From NCBI GenBank assembly GCA_030648255.1, contig JAUSHZ010000004.1, positions 1-35,292 of the forward strand: 35,292 nt of DNA, written 5' to 3'. The position numbers and the translations under genes were made by a program. Below the pieces are notes generated by a model that saw nothing but the letters and a program-made list of their open reading frames with translations, ran no database searches and was not told where the DNA came from. Shown in pieces: positions 26,972-34,034 of this stretch. Origin of the DNA: a bacterium. GTDB taxonomy: Bacteria > Patescibacteriota > Minisyncoccia > Minisyncoccales > CG1-02-41-26. Position 1 is the first letter of the stretch, and every line of letters begins with the position of its first letter.

Positions 26972-27790
26972 CTACGCATGAGCCTCTTCGTGCTCCTCGT
27001 GGCTCTCGGACATTATATTCAAAAAAACCAATATTAAAACAGAAAAAATAAACGCCTGAATAAACCCCACCAAAACCTCTAAAAGCAGAAATGGCACTGG
27101 CAAGAAAAATGCAAACATTGAAGCCATTGCCCCCAATAGCACTTCGCCAGCAAAAACATTTCCAAACAACCTTAAAGACAAAGAAGCAGTTTTGGCAAAC
27201 TCTCCAGCTATTTCAATTATACCAACAAAAAATTTAATAGGGTTAACAATCAAAATACTGAAATCCCTTTGCTTTATTTTCTTGGGAATTTCCAAAAATA
27301 AATTAAGCCCCACAAATCTGTTTAAATGTTTCCAAGGGCTTGTTAATAAAACCCCAGCAATATGAGTGGACAAAACAGCCACAATTGCCAAAGCCAATGT
27401 CATATTTAAATCCGACATAGCGCTTCTTAAATATGGGATAAAGGTTGTTTTACCGCTATGTTCAGCTAAAAAACCAATTGAGCCAACCCCTGGCATTATG
27501 CCCAACCAATTGCTCAATAAAATAAAACAGAAAATCGGCAAAACAAAAGGAGCGAATTTTAACGTCTTCTCCCTATCGCCTGTGATGGAATCGCCAAAGC
27601 TTAACGCTCCCTCCAAAAACCATTCCATAAAATTTTGCAATTTGCTTGATTTTTTAGAAAAACCTAATCTAACAACAATGGCTAAAACTATAAAGCCCAG
27701 AACAACAATCCATGCGTTAATCAAGGCGTTTGAAACAATAAAATTTTTTATGGAAAAAATCGGTTCAGCAAAAATTGATATGTCTGTCAT
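26972..27790 (-). CDS. atpB: F-type ATP synthase a subunit
   Basis: The start is the ATG at 27790 (MTDISIFAEPIFSI), giving 272 residues. The upstream frame contains two LLNH-coding 12-nt repeats and is judged a leader. Five to six membrane helices are seen. SLSLRLFGNVFAGEVLLG contains the essential Arg of helix 5, and FIQAFIFSVLILVFL is the conserved final helix. FIPYLRSAMSDLNMTLALA and the 'GDSITG' region are typical of bacterial a subunits. The end SESHEEHEEAHA is His/Glu-rich. The subunit forms the proton half-channels with the c ring. Confidence 0.94.
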   Translation of the reverse strand: MTDISIFAEPIFSIKNFIVSNALINAWIVVLGFIVLAIVVRLGFSKKSSKLQNFMEWFLEGALSFGDSITGDREKTLKFAPFVLPIFCFILLSNWLGIMPGVGSIGFLAEHSGKTTFIPYLRSAMSDLNMTLALAIVAVLSTHIAGVLLTSPWKHLNRFVGLNLFLEIPKKIKQRDFSILIVNPIKFFVGIIEIAGEFAKTASLSLRLFGNVFAGEVLLGAMASMFAFFLPVPFLLLEVLVGFIQAFIFSVLILVFLNIMSESHEEHEEAHA

Positions 27791-27820
27791 ATGATTTAAC
27801 AAATGATTCAGCAGGATCAC
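27791..27820 (-). repeat. Leader with two tandem 12-nt repeats before atpB
   Basis: CTGCTGAATCAT (27803-27814) and TTGTTAAATCAT (27791-27802) run straight into the atpB ATG. They are preceded by CCTAGGGTGATC, which begins at the atpZ stop codon. The same block with three units precedes the GNAT gene at 12551-12592. No Shine-Dalgarno is present. Confidence 0.75.
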
Positions 27821-27821
27821 C

Positions 27822-28043
27822 CTAGGGGCCTTTTGGTTTTTCAATCTTTTTTATATAGGCCTTTGTTTCTTTAACTATGCCAAAGCAGGTAATAAGAAAA
27901 GCCACTCCCAAACAAACAAAAAATAACATTTGGCCTGTGTGATATTTTCCATCAAGCCACTTGCCCAAAAACAAAGCTATAATTATTGGCCCGGCCAGCC
28001 AGCCCGAAAGATTGAAAAATAAAGCAATTCCTTGGGTTTGCAT
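27822..28043 (-). CDS. atpZ: AtpZ/AtpI-like ATP synthase assembly protein
   Basis: 73 residues with two membrane helices (about 8-27, 39-60). GWLAGPIIIALFLGKWLDGKYHTG is the AtpZ/AtpI core (GxxxGxxxDxxxxt pattern). Such proteins help assemble the c ring or carry Mg/Ca in some species. It is the first gene of the operon, as usual, and its stop codon is part of the CCTAGGG block preceding atpB. Confidence 0.82.
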   Translation of the reverse strand: MQTQGIALFFNLSGWLAGPIIIALFLGKWLDGKYHTGQMLFFVCLGVAFLITCFGIVKETKAYIKKIEKPKGP

Positions 28044-28052
28044 AAAATTTAT

Positions 28053-28082
28053 TTAAAAAAAATCAATAACCTATTTGGTTAT
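28053..28082 (-). terminator. Hairpin with T8 tail before atpZ
   Basis: ATAACC/GGTTAT (28066-28071, 28077-28082) with a 5-nt loop is followed on the minus strand by TGATTTTTTTT. It either ends the ABC transporter transcript or attenuates a promoter in 28085-28147 (a candidate TAAAAT -10 with TTGTAT 16 nt upstream lies there). Confidence 0.55.
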
Positions 28083-28147
28083 CTATTTTAATTGTCCGCC
28101 ATTATTTTAGCAGAAATTTCAAAAAATACAACAACTTAGAGTATTGA

Positions 28148-29908
28148 CTATTTAAACCCCCCAGCTTGCAAATTCCAAAGCCGCCTGTATTCTCCGTGAA
28201 CAAACTTAGTCAATTCTTGATGTGTGCCCTCTTCTTTAATTTTACCATTGTCAATTACCAAAATACGATCCACCTGACGGATAGTAGACAAACGATGAGC
28301 AATAACAATCACTGTCTTATTTTTCATTAACTCGTTAATAGCTTTTTGAATTAAAAGTTCGGAAGAAGAATCTAGGCTGGAAGTTGCTTCATCTAAAATT
28401 AGAATTTGGGCATTACGCAAAATAGCCCTGGCAATAGCCACTCTTTGGCGCTCTCCCCCCGAAAGCTTAACTCCCCTCTCGCCCACATATGTATTATAAC
28501 CATCAGGCAAGCTGGCTATAAACTCATGGCATTGGGCCATTTTACTAGCAATTATTACTTCTTCCTCTGTAGCTGAAGGCTTGCCATAACGAATATTTTC
28601 CAATAAAGTTCGATGAAATAAAAGCGGATCTTGGGGCACAAAGGCAATATTTGCTTTTAAACTTTCTTGGGTAATTTTAGCAATATTTTGACCGTCAATT
28701 AAAATTTCCCCAGCTGTTACATCGTGCATACGCGAAATAAGCTTTGCTATCGTGGTTTTACCACTGCCCGATGGCCCGATTAAAGCAATCTTTTCACGAC
28801 TTTTCACTGCTAAACTAAAGTCTCTTAGAATAGGCCGAGTTTGATTGTAATAAAAATCAACATTTTTAAACTCAATAGCGCCCCGAGAAACTAATAATTT
28901 CTTAGCTTTGAGCATATCTTTAATTTCATGAGGCGTTTCTAAAATTTCGGTCATTTCCGCAGCATCAGCCAAGTTTTCATAAATGTTGCGGATAACTTTA
29001 TTGAAATCCCAAACCCTATGGAAAATACTTATTAAATATGATTGCAATAAAGCAAAGTCGCCAATAGTTAAAAAACCTTTTTGCCAAAGAATAATCGCGC
29101 CATACATAATGCCTATTTCAAGAGCCACCATTAAAAAGCCCTGGCCCGCATGGAAGAAATTATTAAGATTCCAGGTAAACTTGGCTAGTTTTCGCCATTC
29201 CTCCATCTTACCTTTAAAAAACTTTGCTTCTCTGAAAAACCCATTAAATAAATTAATATTGCTGTGGTTAGTAATAGTGTCAGCTAAAATGCCCGTGGTT
29301 TCTGTTTCTTTTTCCGCCCGCTTAATATCATAGCGAAGTTTATAACCAGCAAAAATAAAATTAAAAAATAGGAAAAGAGCTGTCCACACAACAACGCCCA
29401 AGCCAATCCAAAAGCTTCGCTTAAACAAAACAACCGCAATAATAGTCATACTCACGGCCAGGGGTATAATATTCCAAGTAAGCTTGTCCACAATATTTTC
29501 AAATGCCTTGCCAAACCATTTAACTCTTTTCACCAAAGACCCCACAAAATTATTATTAAAGAAAGAGGATGAATGCTTTTGCAAATACTCAAAACATTGG
29601 CTGTTTAAATCAGCTATAACATGAGATTCAAAATGGGCTATAGCAAAATCAGAAACCCGCCAAAAAATCCACTCCAGCAAATTTATTGCCCCGATAATAA
29701 TTAAAATTTTAATCAATATTAAAACAGCATCAGCCCTTTCCAGCCCACTATTCGCTAAAACATTAAAAAAATCTCTGTAATACAAAGGCGCAATTGCTCC
29801 AAGCCCTACAGCTATTACCACAGAAAACAAATTAAAAAATCCCGAAACTTTGTATTTCAGGCCAGCTTTCCAAAAATATTTTAATGTCTTTTTAGTATTG
29901 TCTTTCAT
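28148..29908 (-). CDS. ABC exporter, fused permease and ATPase
   Basis: The start is the ATG at 29908 (MKDNTKKTLKYFWKAG), 586 residues. The longer frame crosses a terminator and is rejected. Six membrane helices occupy about 20-310. The nucleotide-binding domain has Walker A GPSGSGKTT, the Q-loop FVPQDPLLF, signature LSGGERQR, Walker B ILILDEATSSLD and the switch VIAHRLST. It is an MsbA/lipid-A-type or multidrug half-exporter that would act as a homodimer. The substrate is unknown. It lies just upstream of the ATP synthase operon on the same strand. Confidence 0.9.
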   Translation of the reverse strand: MKDNTKKTLKYFWKAGLKYKVSGFFNLFSVVIAVGLGAIAPLYYRDFFNVLANSGLERADAVLILIKILIIIGAINLLEWIFWRVSDFAIAHFESHVIADLNSQCFEYLQKHSSSFFNNNFVGSLVKRVKWFGKAFENIVDKLTWNIIPLAVSMTIIAVVLFKRSFWIGLGVVVWTALFLFFNFIFAGYKLRYDIKRAEKETETTGILADTITNHSNINLFNGFFREAKFFKGKMEEWRKLAKFTWNLNNFFHAGQGFLMVALEIGIMYGAIILWQKGFLTIGDFALLQSYLISIFHRVWDFNKVIRNIYENLADAAEMTEILETPHEIKDMLKAKKLLVSRGAIEFKNVDFYYNQTRPILRDFSLAVKSREKIALIGPSGSGKTTIAKLISRMHDVTAGEILIDGQNIAKITQESLKANIAFVPQDPLLFHRTLLENIRYGKPSATEEEVIIASKMAQCHEFIASLPDGYNTYVGERGVKLSGGERQRVAIARAILRNAQILILDEATSSLDSSSELLIQKAINELMKNKTVIVIAHRLSTIRQVDRILVIDNGKIKEEGTHQELTKFVHGEYRRLWNLQAGGFK

Positions 29909-29948
29909 AAACAGCCATACAGATATTTTACCACTATAAAAAACCAAG

Positions 29949-29978
29949 TGCCAGTTGTGCATATATACACAACTGGCA
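29949..29978. terminator. Bidirectional terminator-like hairpin
   Basis: TGCCAGTTGTG (29949-29959) and its complement (29968-29978) flank CATATATA. TTTTTT follows on the plus strand, and GGTTTTTTAT appears 4 nt after it on the minus strand. It would end the transcript of the small gene at 29997. Confidence 0.75.
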
Positions 29979-29996
29979 TTTTTTCCGTGGAACATT

Positions 29997-30230
29997 TTAA
30001 ATCCCACCTTCTTCTAATTTTTTCTTAAACAAAAGAATGTCTTGCTGTAAACGTTCTTCAGGAATTCTCTCTCCTGCTTGCCCAGTTATCTTAGAAGCTC
30101 TTTTTGGCTCTCGACACCCGAGATAGTGCCGAAAAGTTTTATCTTTTAACTGAACTGTAATATGGATAATCGGCTCCCCATTTGGAGCCTTTCCAACCTC
30201 AACTCCATCAATTGTTTCATAATCTATCAT
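29997..30230 (-). CDS. Small conserved-looking hypothetical protein
   Basis: 77 residues from the ATG at 30230, which has a good Shine-Dalgarno (GGAGG, about 8 nt away). An upstream in-frame extension to 30326 overlaps the nucleotidase gene and is less likely. Sequence begins MIDYETIDGVEVGKAPNGEPIIHITVQLKD; the second half is charged and helical (RIPEERLQQDILLFKKKLEEGG). I do not recognise the family. No Cys/His metal motif or membrane segment is seen. Confidence 0.6.
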   Translation of the reverse strand: MIDYETIDGVEVGKAPNGEPIIHITVQLKDKTFRHYLGCREPKRASKITGQAGERIPEERLQQDILLFKKKLEEGGI

Positions 30231-30307
30231 TTTACAGCCTCCAATTTTTACAACAATTAAATTATCTAATTGAAAATCAAACAATTTGCTTGCTGCAAAT
30301 TTAATTT

Positions 30308-31165
30308 TTAAAGATCGCCACCACAAATTTCTTTTAATAGCTCGTTGATAAATTTCATTGAGCCGTCGTTTGTTATTATAGCGTCAAAATTCTTTTTGTA
30401 AACCCCTAAATTTTCCTCTATATTTTCATTTAAAAATCCAATTTTTATTAAATTGTCATACTCAAAGCCCTCAACCATTGCTATATCTTCCACATTATCG
30501 CCCAACAAAATAACATTTTTTCTATTTTTTACTTTTCCAAAAATTTCTGGAAAATCTTTTATTAAAATTTCATCTTTATTTAAGCTGTGAATAATTGGCA
30601 GTTTTGGCCTTACTGCCAGCCCTTGCTCGTCCCATTCAAAAGCATTGGAAATTATATGAATATTATCAGAAATCTGGCCTGCTTCTTCAAAAACTAATTT
30701 AACTGCCTCCCCCACCCCCGAAGCAGACATAACCACCAGCGGGATATTATTTTTATTTAAAATACTAAAAAACTCCAGAGCGCCCTCCCTAAATTGAACA
30801 AGCCCGATATCAATAATTTTTTGCAAATGAATTTTACTAAAGCCAAAATCAATCATCAAGTTAAACATTTTATCCCACCACTCCTCCATTAGCCTTTTCT
30901 TTTCTTCTTTTGTCAATGAACTATCAATTTCCAAAGGGTGGTAATATTCAAAAAGCCCTCGTGATTTTTCTCTATATTCTTGAGGTAAAATATCGCCTTC
31001 TCGCAAAACCGTCAAAAGCGAACCAACTTTTTTCCCATTAACAAGAACTTTAGTTAAAGTCCTGTCAAAATCCGCCAAAATATGCAAGGCCGAAGCCCCG
31101 CCTTTTTTCATAGCTGTTTTAATCTGCTCAAACTTTTCCTGATTTGTAATAATTATGTTTTCCAT
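30308..31165 (-). CDS. HAD phosphatase of the UMPH-1 (cytosolic 5'-nucleotidase III) family
   Basis: 285 residues. HILADFDRTLT (28-38) is HAD motif I with both Asp present. VVMSASGVGEAV is motif II. HIISNAFEWDEQG is the UMPH-1-specific segment, and LLGDNVEDIAMVEG motif IV. The family, best known from eukaryotes, removes phosphate from UMP, CMP or m7GMP. A bacterial copy near Maf/NUDIX genes would fit nucleotide recycling. The 78-bp gap to the next gene (30231-30307) shows nothing else. Confidence 0.82.
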   Translation of the reverse strand: MENIIITNQEKFEQIKTAMKKGGASALHILADFDRTLTKVLVNGKKVGSLLTVLREGDILPQEYREKSRGLFEYYHPLEIDSSLTKEEKKRLMEEWWDKMFNLMIDFGFSKIHLQKIIDIGLVQFREGALEFFSILNKNNIPLVVMSASGVGEAVKLVFEEAGQISDNIHIISNAFEWDEQGLAVRPKLPIIHSLNKDEILIKDFPEIFGKVKNRKNVILLGDNVEDIAMVEGFEYDNLIKIGFLNENIEENLGVYKKNFDAIITNDGSMKFINELLKEICGGDL

Positions 31166-31176
31166 GATTATTTTCT

Positions 31177-31485
31177 TTATAACTTCATCATTATCAAGAG
31201 CATTTTAAACTTTTTAAGCGCTTTTAAAGAATGGGGCTTATTGGCTGGAAGTTCAATCATCTGCCCATCAATAAGTGTGTGTGTTGTTTCCTCGATTTTA
31301 ATTTGCGCTTCTCCATCTAAAATATAAACCAGCACATTAAATGGAGCCGTATGCTCGCTTAACCCCTGTCCCTCATCAAAAGCAAAAATGGTTACCGTTC
31401 CATTTTCTGTTTTTAAAATTTCTTTACTAACCACCGACCCCTTTTGATATTCAATATGATTTTTTAACGTAATTATATTTTGCAT
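31177..31485 (-). CDS. Single-domain cupin protein
   Basis: 102 residues. SEHTAPFNVLVYILDGEAQIKIEETTHTL (split; cupin motif 1, but with SEHTA in place of HxH) and ELPANKPHSLKAL (motif 2 with the conserved His) mark a small RmlC-like cupin. One or two metal ligands (His40, His82 approx.) remain, so metal binding is possible. The role, enzyme or ligand sensor, is unknown. It is 3 bp after the deoxyribosyltransferase-like gene. Confidence 0.78.
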   Translation of the reverse strand: MQNIITLKNHIEYQKGSVVSKEILKTENGTVTIFAFDEGQGLSEHTAPFNVLVYILDGEAQIKIEETTHTLIDGQMIELPANKPHSLKALKKFKMLLIMMKL

Positions 31486-31488
31486 GTT

Positions 31489-31896
31489 TTATTTTAGAAT
31501 ACTAAGTTTGTTGTTTAGGTCTTCTAAATTTTCAAACTCAATAATTGAATTTGCCATTTCACGCAAAAACACTGTTTGGATATCTTTTTTTGTAGCCAGA
31601 ATAATCTTTTTGTTTTTAGCTATTGCATAGCCAACTTCCAAAAGCATGCCTTCGCTTTTTTCTTGGCTTTTAATAATAACTAAAACGCAATCTGCTTTGT
31701 CTATCTCTTTTAGGGCGTATTCTAAAATCTGCTTTTTAGTAAAGTTATTTTTTTGGAAATAATCCTCTTTTTGAAAAGAATAAAAGCACTCAAAGCCAGC
31801 CACTTCAATGCTTTGGTAAATCCTTTTCATTACCACTATTAGTCCTTCCCTATCCTCGCCAGTTATCCTATACGATAAAAATATCTTTTTTTTCAT
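31489..31896 (-). CDS. Nucleoside 2-deoxyribosyltransferase-like protein
   Basis: 135 residues. The start KKKIFLSYRITGEDREGL and the segment EKSEGMLLEVGYAIAKNKKIILATKK resemble the NDT/DNPH1 family, where the Glu of 'S.G...E.GyA' is the nucleophile. A distant resemblance to TIR-like or SLOG folds is shared by this class. It may cleave or exchange the glycosidic bond of (deoxy)nucleotides. It overlaps the membrane-protein gene by 4 bp and is followed by the cupin gene. Confidence 0.65.
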   Translation of the reverse strand: MKKKIFLSYRITGEDREGLIVVMKRIYQSIEVAGFECFYSFQKEDYFQKNNFTKKQILEYALKEIDKADCVLVIIKSQEKSEGMLLEVGYAIAKNKKIILATKKDIQTVFLREMANSIIEFENLEDLNNKLSILK

Positions 31897-32600
31897 TTTG
31901 AAATTATAAAAAATTGTTCTTTAATCTTTTTCGATATTATTGAGCCAAACAAAATTTCATAAACCCAATGCAAGGGAATAAATCCAATAAAAAACTCTAT
32001 CGCTTTTCCTATTAAATCAACAGCGCCTGTTTGGTTTGTAATAGTATAGCTAAATAAATATGTCATTCCCAAGCAATATACTATGGCAATAAAAATAACA
32101 AATGCTTTTTCATAGCGCTTTGTTTGAAATTTCTGAGGCCAATAAATAAGCAATAAAACAGCTGGCAACACGGCAACGATTAAAAATATTGGAAGAGCAA
32201 TAAAAACGCCTAACTGTAGATAAACAAATGGCAACATAGATAAACAAAAGCTCCATATTTCCTTTAGCTGAGTATTAAAAAAATTTCCGACAAACAAAAC
32301 AACTCCCAAAGACATAAAAAAAGAAGAAAAGGGAGGGAAAAACAAAACAGAACGAGGGTTTCTTTTTACTATTTTCCACACGTCAAACCAAAATGGAAAC
32401 CTATCTGGAAAAACTCTCGAAAGACCAAAACTTAAAATAATACCCGCCAAAGCAAACCCCAGCACAGGAAAAAATAAATTCTGCCCCTGCCTTAAAAAAA
32501 CAATAAAACAGGCCAAAGCAAAAATAGCCGAGCCATAATAAACTAACAAACTAAGCCAAACACGATAACCAGCACTAAATATTTGTGAAATTTTTGGCAT
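31893..32600 (-). CDS. Polytopic membrane protein of unknown function
   Basis: 235 residues. Hydrophobic segments near 15-35, 40-60, 93-106, 116-135, 137-152, 168-186 and 205-222 suggest six to seven membrane helices. The first cytoplasmic loop is basic and aromatic (RVFPDRFPFWFDVWKIVKRNPRS). I recognise no family motif. It overlaps the following NDT-like gene by 4 bp, indicating one operon. Confidence 0.6.
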   Translation of the reverse strand: MPKISQIFSAGYRVWLSLLVYYGSAIFALACFIVFLRQGQNLFFPVLGFALAGIILSFGLSRVFPDRFPFWFDVWKIVKRNPRSVLFFPPFSSFFMSLGVVLFVGNFFNTQLKEIWSFCLSMLPFVYLQLGVFIALPIFLIVAVLPAVLLLIYWPQKFQTKRYEKAFVIFIAIVYCLGMTYLFSYTITNQTGAVDLIGKAIEFFIGFIPLHWVYEILFGSIISKKIKEQFFIISK

Positions 32601-32626
32601 ATTACTTAAAAATCTTTTTATAAAAA

Positions 32627-33250
32627 TTAAACCACCCCAGCAGCTTGATGTTCTTTTTTAGCTTTTGCATTTTTATCAATCTTTTTAAAGTTGGCCACAA
32701 TGTTCCATTTTATTTTTCGCGAGTTTATTTGTTGAAAATCAATCTTTTCCAAACATTCTTTTAGCTCATCTTGATAAAAAGCATAGTGCGGTATATCTTT
32801 TTCATCACCTGACAATTTAATAAAAGTTTGGGGAGCTATCATTTTATATTGCATTTTACCAAACTCTAAATCTTGCTCCTCATACAAGCTCTCCCCTATT
32901 TGCTTAAAGTTCAACTGTTCAAAATCAGAAATTTTAATTGAAAAAATACCATTTACTTTAAGCACCCGATAAATTTCCTTAAAAACATTCTCAATTTTAT
33001 TTTTTAAATTATGGTTAATACACTGCCAAGAATAAACAGCATCAAAGCTTTCGTTTTCAAAGGGCAACGCTTTTTCAAAAATTAGCTCTTCAATACCAGT
33101 AGTATCATACCCCAATTCTCTCAAGGCAACTAAATTACGGCCATCCCCACAAAAAACCTCTAAGATGTTTTTAATCTTAAATTTCTTAAACAGCTTCAAC
33201 TCTTCTTCTGTTAAACTTATTCTAAAATCATGAGGACTTTGTTTTTTCAT
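32627..33250 (-). CDS. Class I SAM-dependent methyltransferase
   Basis: 207 residues. Motif I LEVFCGDGRNL (30-40) binds SAM, FDAVYSWQCINH matches motif II/III, and EIYRVLKVNGIFSIK motif IV/V. It is a type-11-like small-molecule methyltransferase; the substrate is unknown. The ATG (33250) lies only 16 bp from the -10 box of the divergent tRNA-like RNA gene, so the two promoters may interfere. Confidence 0.85.
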   Translation of the reverse strand: MKKQSPHDFRISLTEEELKLFKKFKIKNILEVFCGDGRNLVALRELGYDTTGIEELIFEKALPFENESFDAVYSWQCINHNLKNKIENVFKEIYRVLKVNGIFSIKISDFEQLNFKQIGESLYEEQDLEFGKMQYKMIAPQTFIKLSGDEKDIPHYAFYQDELKECLEKIDFQQINSRKIKWNIVANFKKIDKNAKAKKEHQAAGVV

Positions 33251-33263
33251 TTATTTCAAAAAT

Positions 33264-33271
33264 GTTATAAT
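33264..33271 (+). promoter_or_regulatory. Extended -10 promoter of tRNA-like RNA copy 1
   Basis: TGTTATAAT spans 33263-33271, with TATAAT at 33266-33271. The TG-N-TATAAT form can work without a -35. The block from TTTTTCATTT through the -10 to the RNA start is nearly identical to that of copy 2. Confidence 0.7.
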
Positions 33272-33282
33272 GGAATTGTGTT

Positions 33283-33350
33283 GGGGGTGGCTTGGTGTAG
33301 GTTCTGGCTTATCATCCAAGGACTTGGGGGTTCGATTCCCCTCACCTCCA
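33283..33350 (+). ncRNA. tRNA-like small RNA, copy 1 (68 nt)
   Basis: The acceptor GGGGGTG (nt 1-7) pairs with CACCTCC (61-67), with G3:U70-type wobble and discriminator A. The T arm is GGGGG-TTCGATT-CCCCT, canonical. The 36 nt between are too few for normal D and anticodon arms. Two folds fit. (a) A 6-bp stem 17-22/38-43, a bulged A37, a 3-bp stem 23-25/34-36, and loop CUUAUCAU. (b) A truncated D hairpin 8-12/16-20 plus a poor anticodon arm. CCA is not encoded. TTTTTT follows 4 nt after the end. Compared with copy 2 the frame is conserved and the interior differs with compensatory changes. Function unknown; G3:U70 suggests it could be charged with alanine (inference). Confidence 0.7.
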
Positions 33351-33370
33351 ATGCTTTTTTAAAACTGCCC

Positions 33371-33399
33371 TTGACAAATGAAAATAAAAATAATATAAT
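33371..33399 (+). promoter_or_regulatory. Perfect consensus promoter of the antisense small RNA
   Basis: TTGACA (33371-33376) and TATAAT (33394-33399) with 17-nt spacing: all 12 consensus bases match. It points away from copy 1 and toward the NUDIX 3' end. Confidence 0.85.
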
Positions 33400-33405
33400 T
33401 GGCTT

Positions 33406-33475
33406 AATTGGATGATAAGCCAGTTTCTTGTACCAGGTTAATTCCTGCAAAACCCGCCGCAAGGCGGTGTTTTTG
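33406..33475 (+). ncRNA. Small RNA with 16-nt antisense to the tRNA-like RNA
   Basis: Predicted start is about 33406, 7 nt after the -10 box. TTGGATGATAAGCCAG (33408-33423) is the exact reverse complement of 33304-33319, which is nt 22-37 of tRNA-like copy 1. A hairpin CAGG-TTAATT-CCTG (33434-33447) follows, then the terminator. It contains no start codon with a plausible frame. Expected length about 70 nt. The antisense stretch is at the extreme 5' end, free of stable internal stems, which favours pairing. Confidence 0.65.
33449..33475. terminator. Intrinsic terminator, usable on both strands
   Basis: CCGCC-GCAA-GGCGG (33454-33467) with flanking AAAAC/GTTTT pairing. TGTTTTTG follows on the plus strand. 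On the minus strand GGGTTTTGC follows, so it can also end the NUDIX gene transcript. Confidence 0.8.
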
Positions 33476-33484
33476 TTTAAAATT

Positions 33485-34018
33485 TTATAAATAAAAATTC
33501 TCTAAAAAGTTTAGGGCTGTTATGTTGGTGGGAGCTGTAACTATTTTTCGCACTTCCTCTAAGGATAGCCACTTAGTGTCGTGAAATTCTGTAAAGTCAA
33601 CATTAAAATTGCTTCCATCCGTAACCATTAAATACCAAATATCGTAATGAATTTTGCAACCCTGAGTGTTGTTGTTAATTCTCGTAACTGTTAATAAAAA
33701 CGGGTTGGGGGCTTCTTGAAAATAATCTTTAACGCCCACCTCTTCCCAAATTTCTCTGTTTATAGTTTGCCACAAAACCTCTCCCCTATCAACATGCCCA
33801 CCCGGCGCTATCCAAAGCCCAGCTTTTTTATGATGTACTAAAAATAATTCCTTAGTTTCAGGATTAAAGGGCAAAAAGAAAGTGCCAAAATGCGTTAAGG
33901 CATTTTCATCTCTAGTCAAACTCCCCTCCTCCAGTCGTTGCTGAAATTCCCGATAAGTCTCCTCACTATCGCAAACCCCCCGCTTTAAAATTTTTGTAAT
34001 GTCTTGATATAAGTCCAT
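33485..34018 (-). CDS. NUDIX hydrolase
   Basis: From the ATG at 34018 (MDLYQDITKILKRG) it has 177 residues; a frame to 34057 overlaps the kinase gene by 23 bp and is less likely. The Nudix box GGHVDRGEVLWQTINREIWEEVG fits Gx5Ex7REUxEExGU exactly (split: GGHVDRGE, then REIWEEVG). LVHHKKAGLWIAPGGH precedes it. The N-terminal ~45 residues are helical and acidic. Substrate unknown. It probably follows the APH kinase in the same transcript. Confidence 0.85.
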   Translation of the reverse strand: MDLYQDITKILKRGVCDSEETYREFQQRLEEGSLTRDENALTHFGTFFLPFNPETKELFLVHHKKAGLWIAPGGHVDRGEVLWQTINREIWEEVGVKDYFQEAPNPFLLTVTRINNNTQGCKIHYDIWYLMVTDGSNFNVDFTEFHDTKWLSLEEVRKIVTAPTNITALNFLENFYL

Positions 34019-34034
34019 AAAATTTACACTGGTC

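Noticed and set aside
29909-30007. N-terminal extension of the ABC exporter
   Set aside because: It translates a terminator hairpin and adds residues with no counterpart in the family.
33283-33350. Ordinary tRNA gene
   Set aside because: Total length 68 nt, no U8-A9 spacer, D arm of 13 nt and anticodon stems with two mismatches. In the cloverleaf register the triplets would be AUC and GCC, conflicting with an alanine-type acceptor. I keep it as tRNA-like, not as a tRNA.
33401-33421. D-arm-like hairpin GGCTTA/TAAGCC suggesting a third tRNA-like gene
   Set aside because: It begins 2 nt after the -10 box, so its 5' arm is not transcribed in full, and no acceptor stem can be formed with downstream sequence.
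33265-33462. Minus-strand open frame of 65 codons containing VRGIEPPSP
   Set aside because: It is the antisense reading of the tRNA-like acceptor/T arm, a common false protein, and it crosses the small RNA promoter and antisense.
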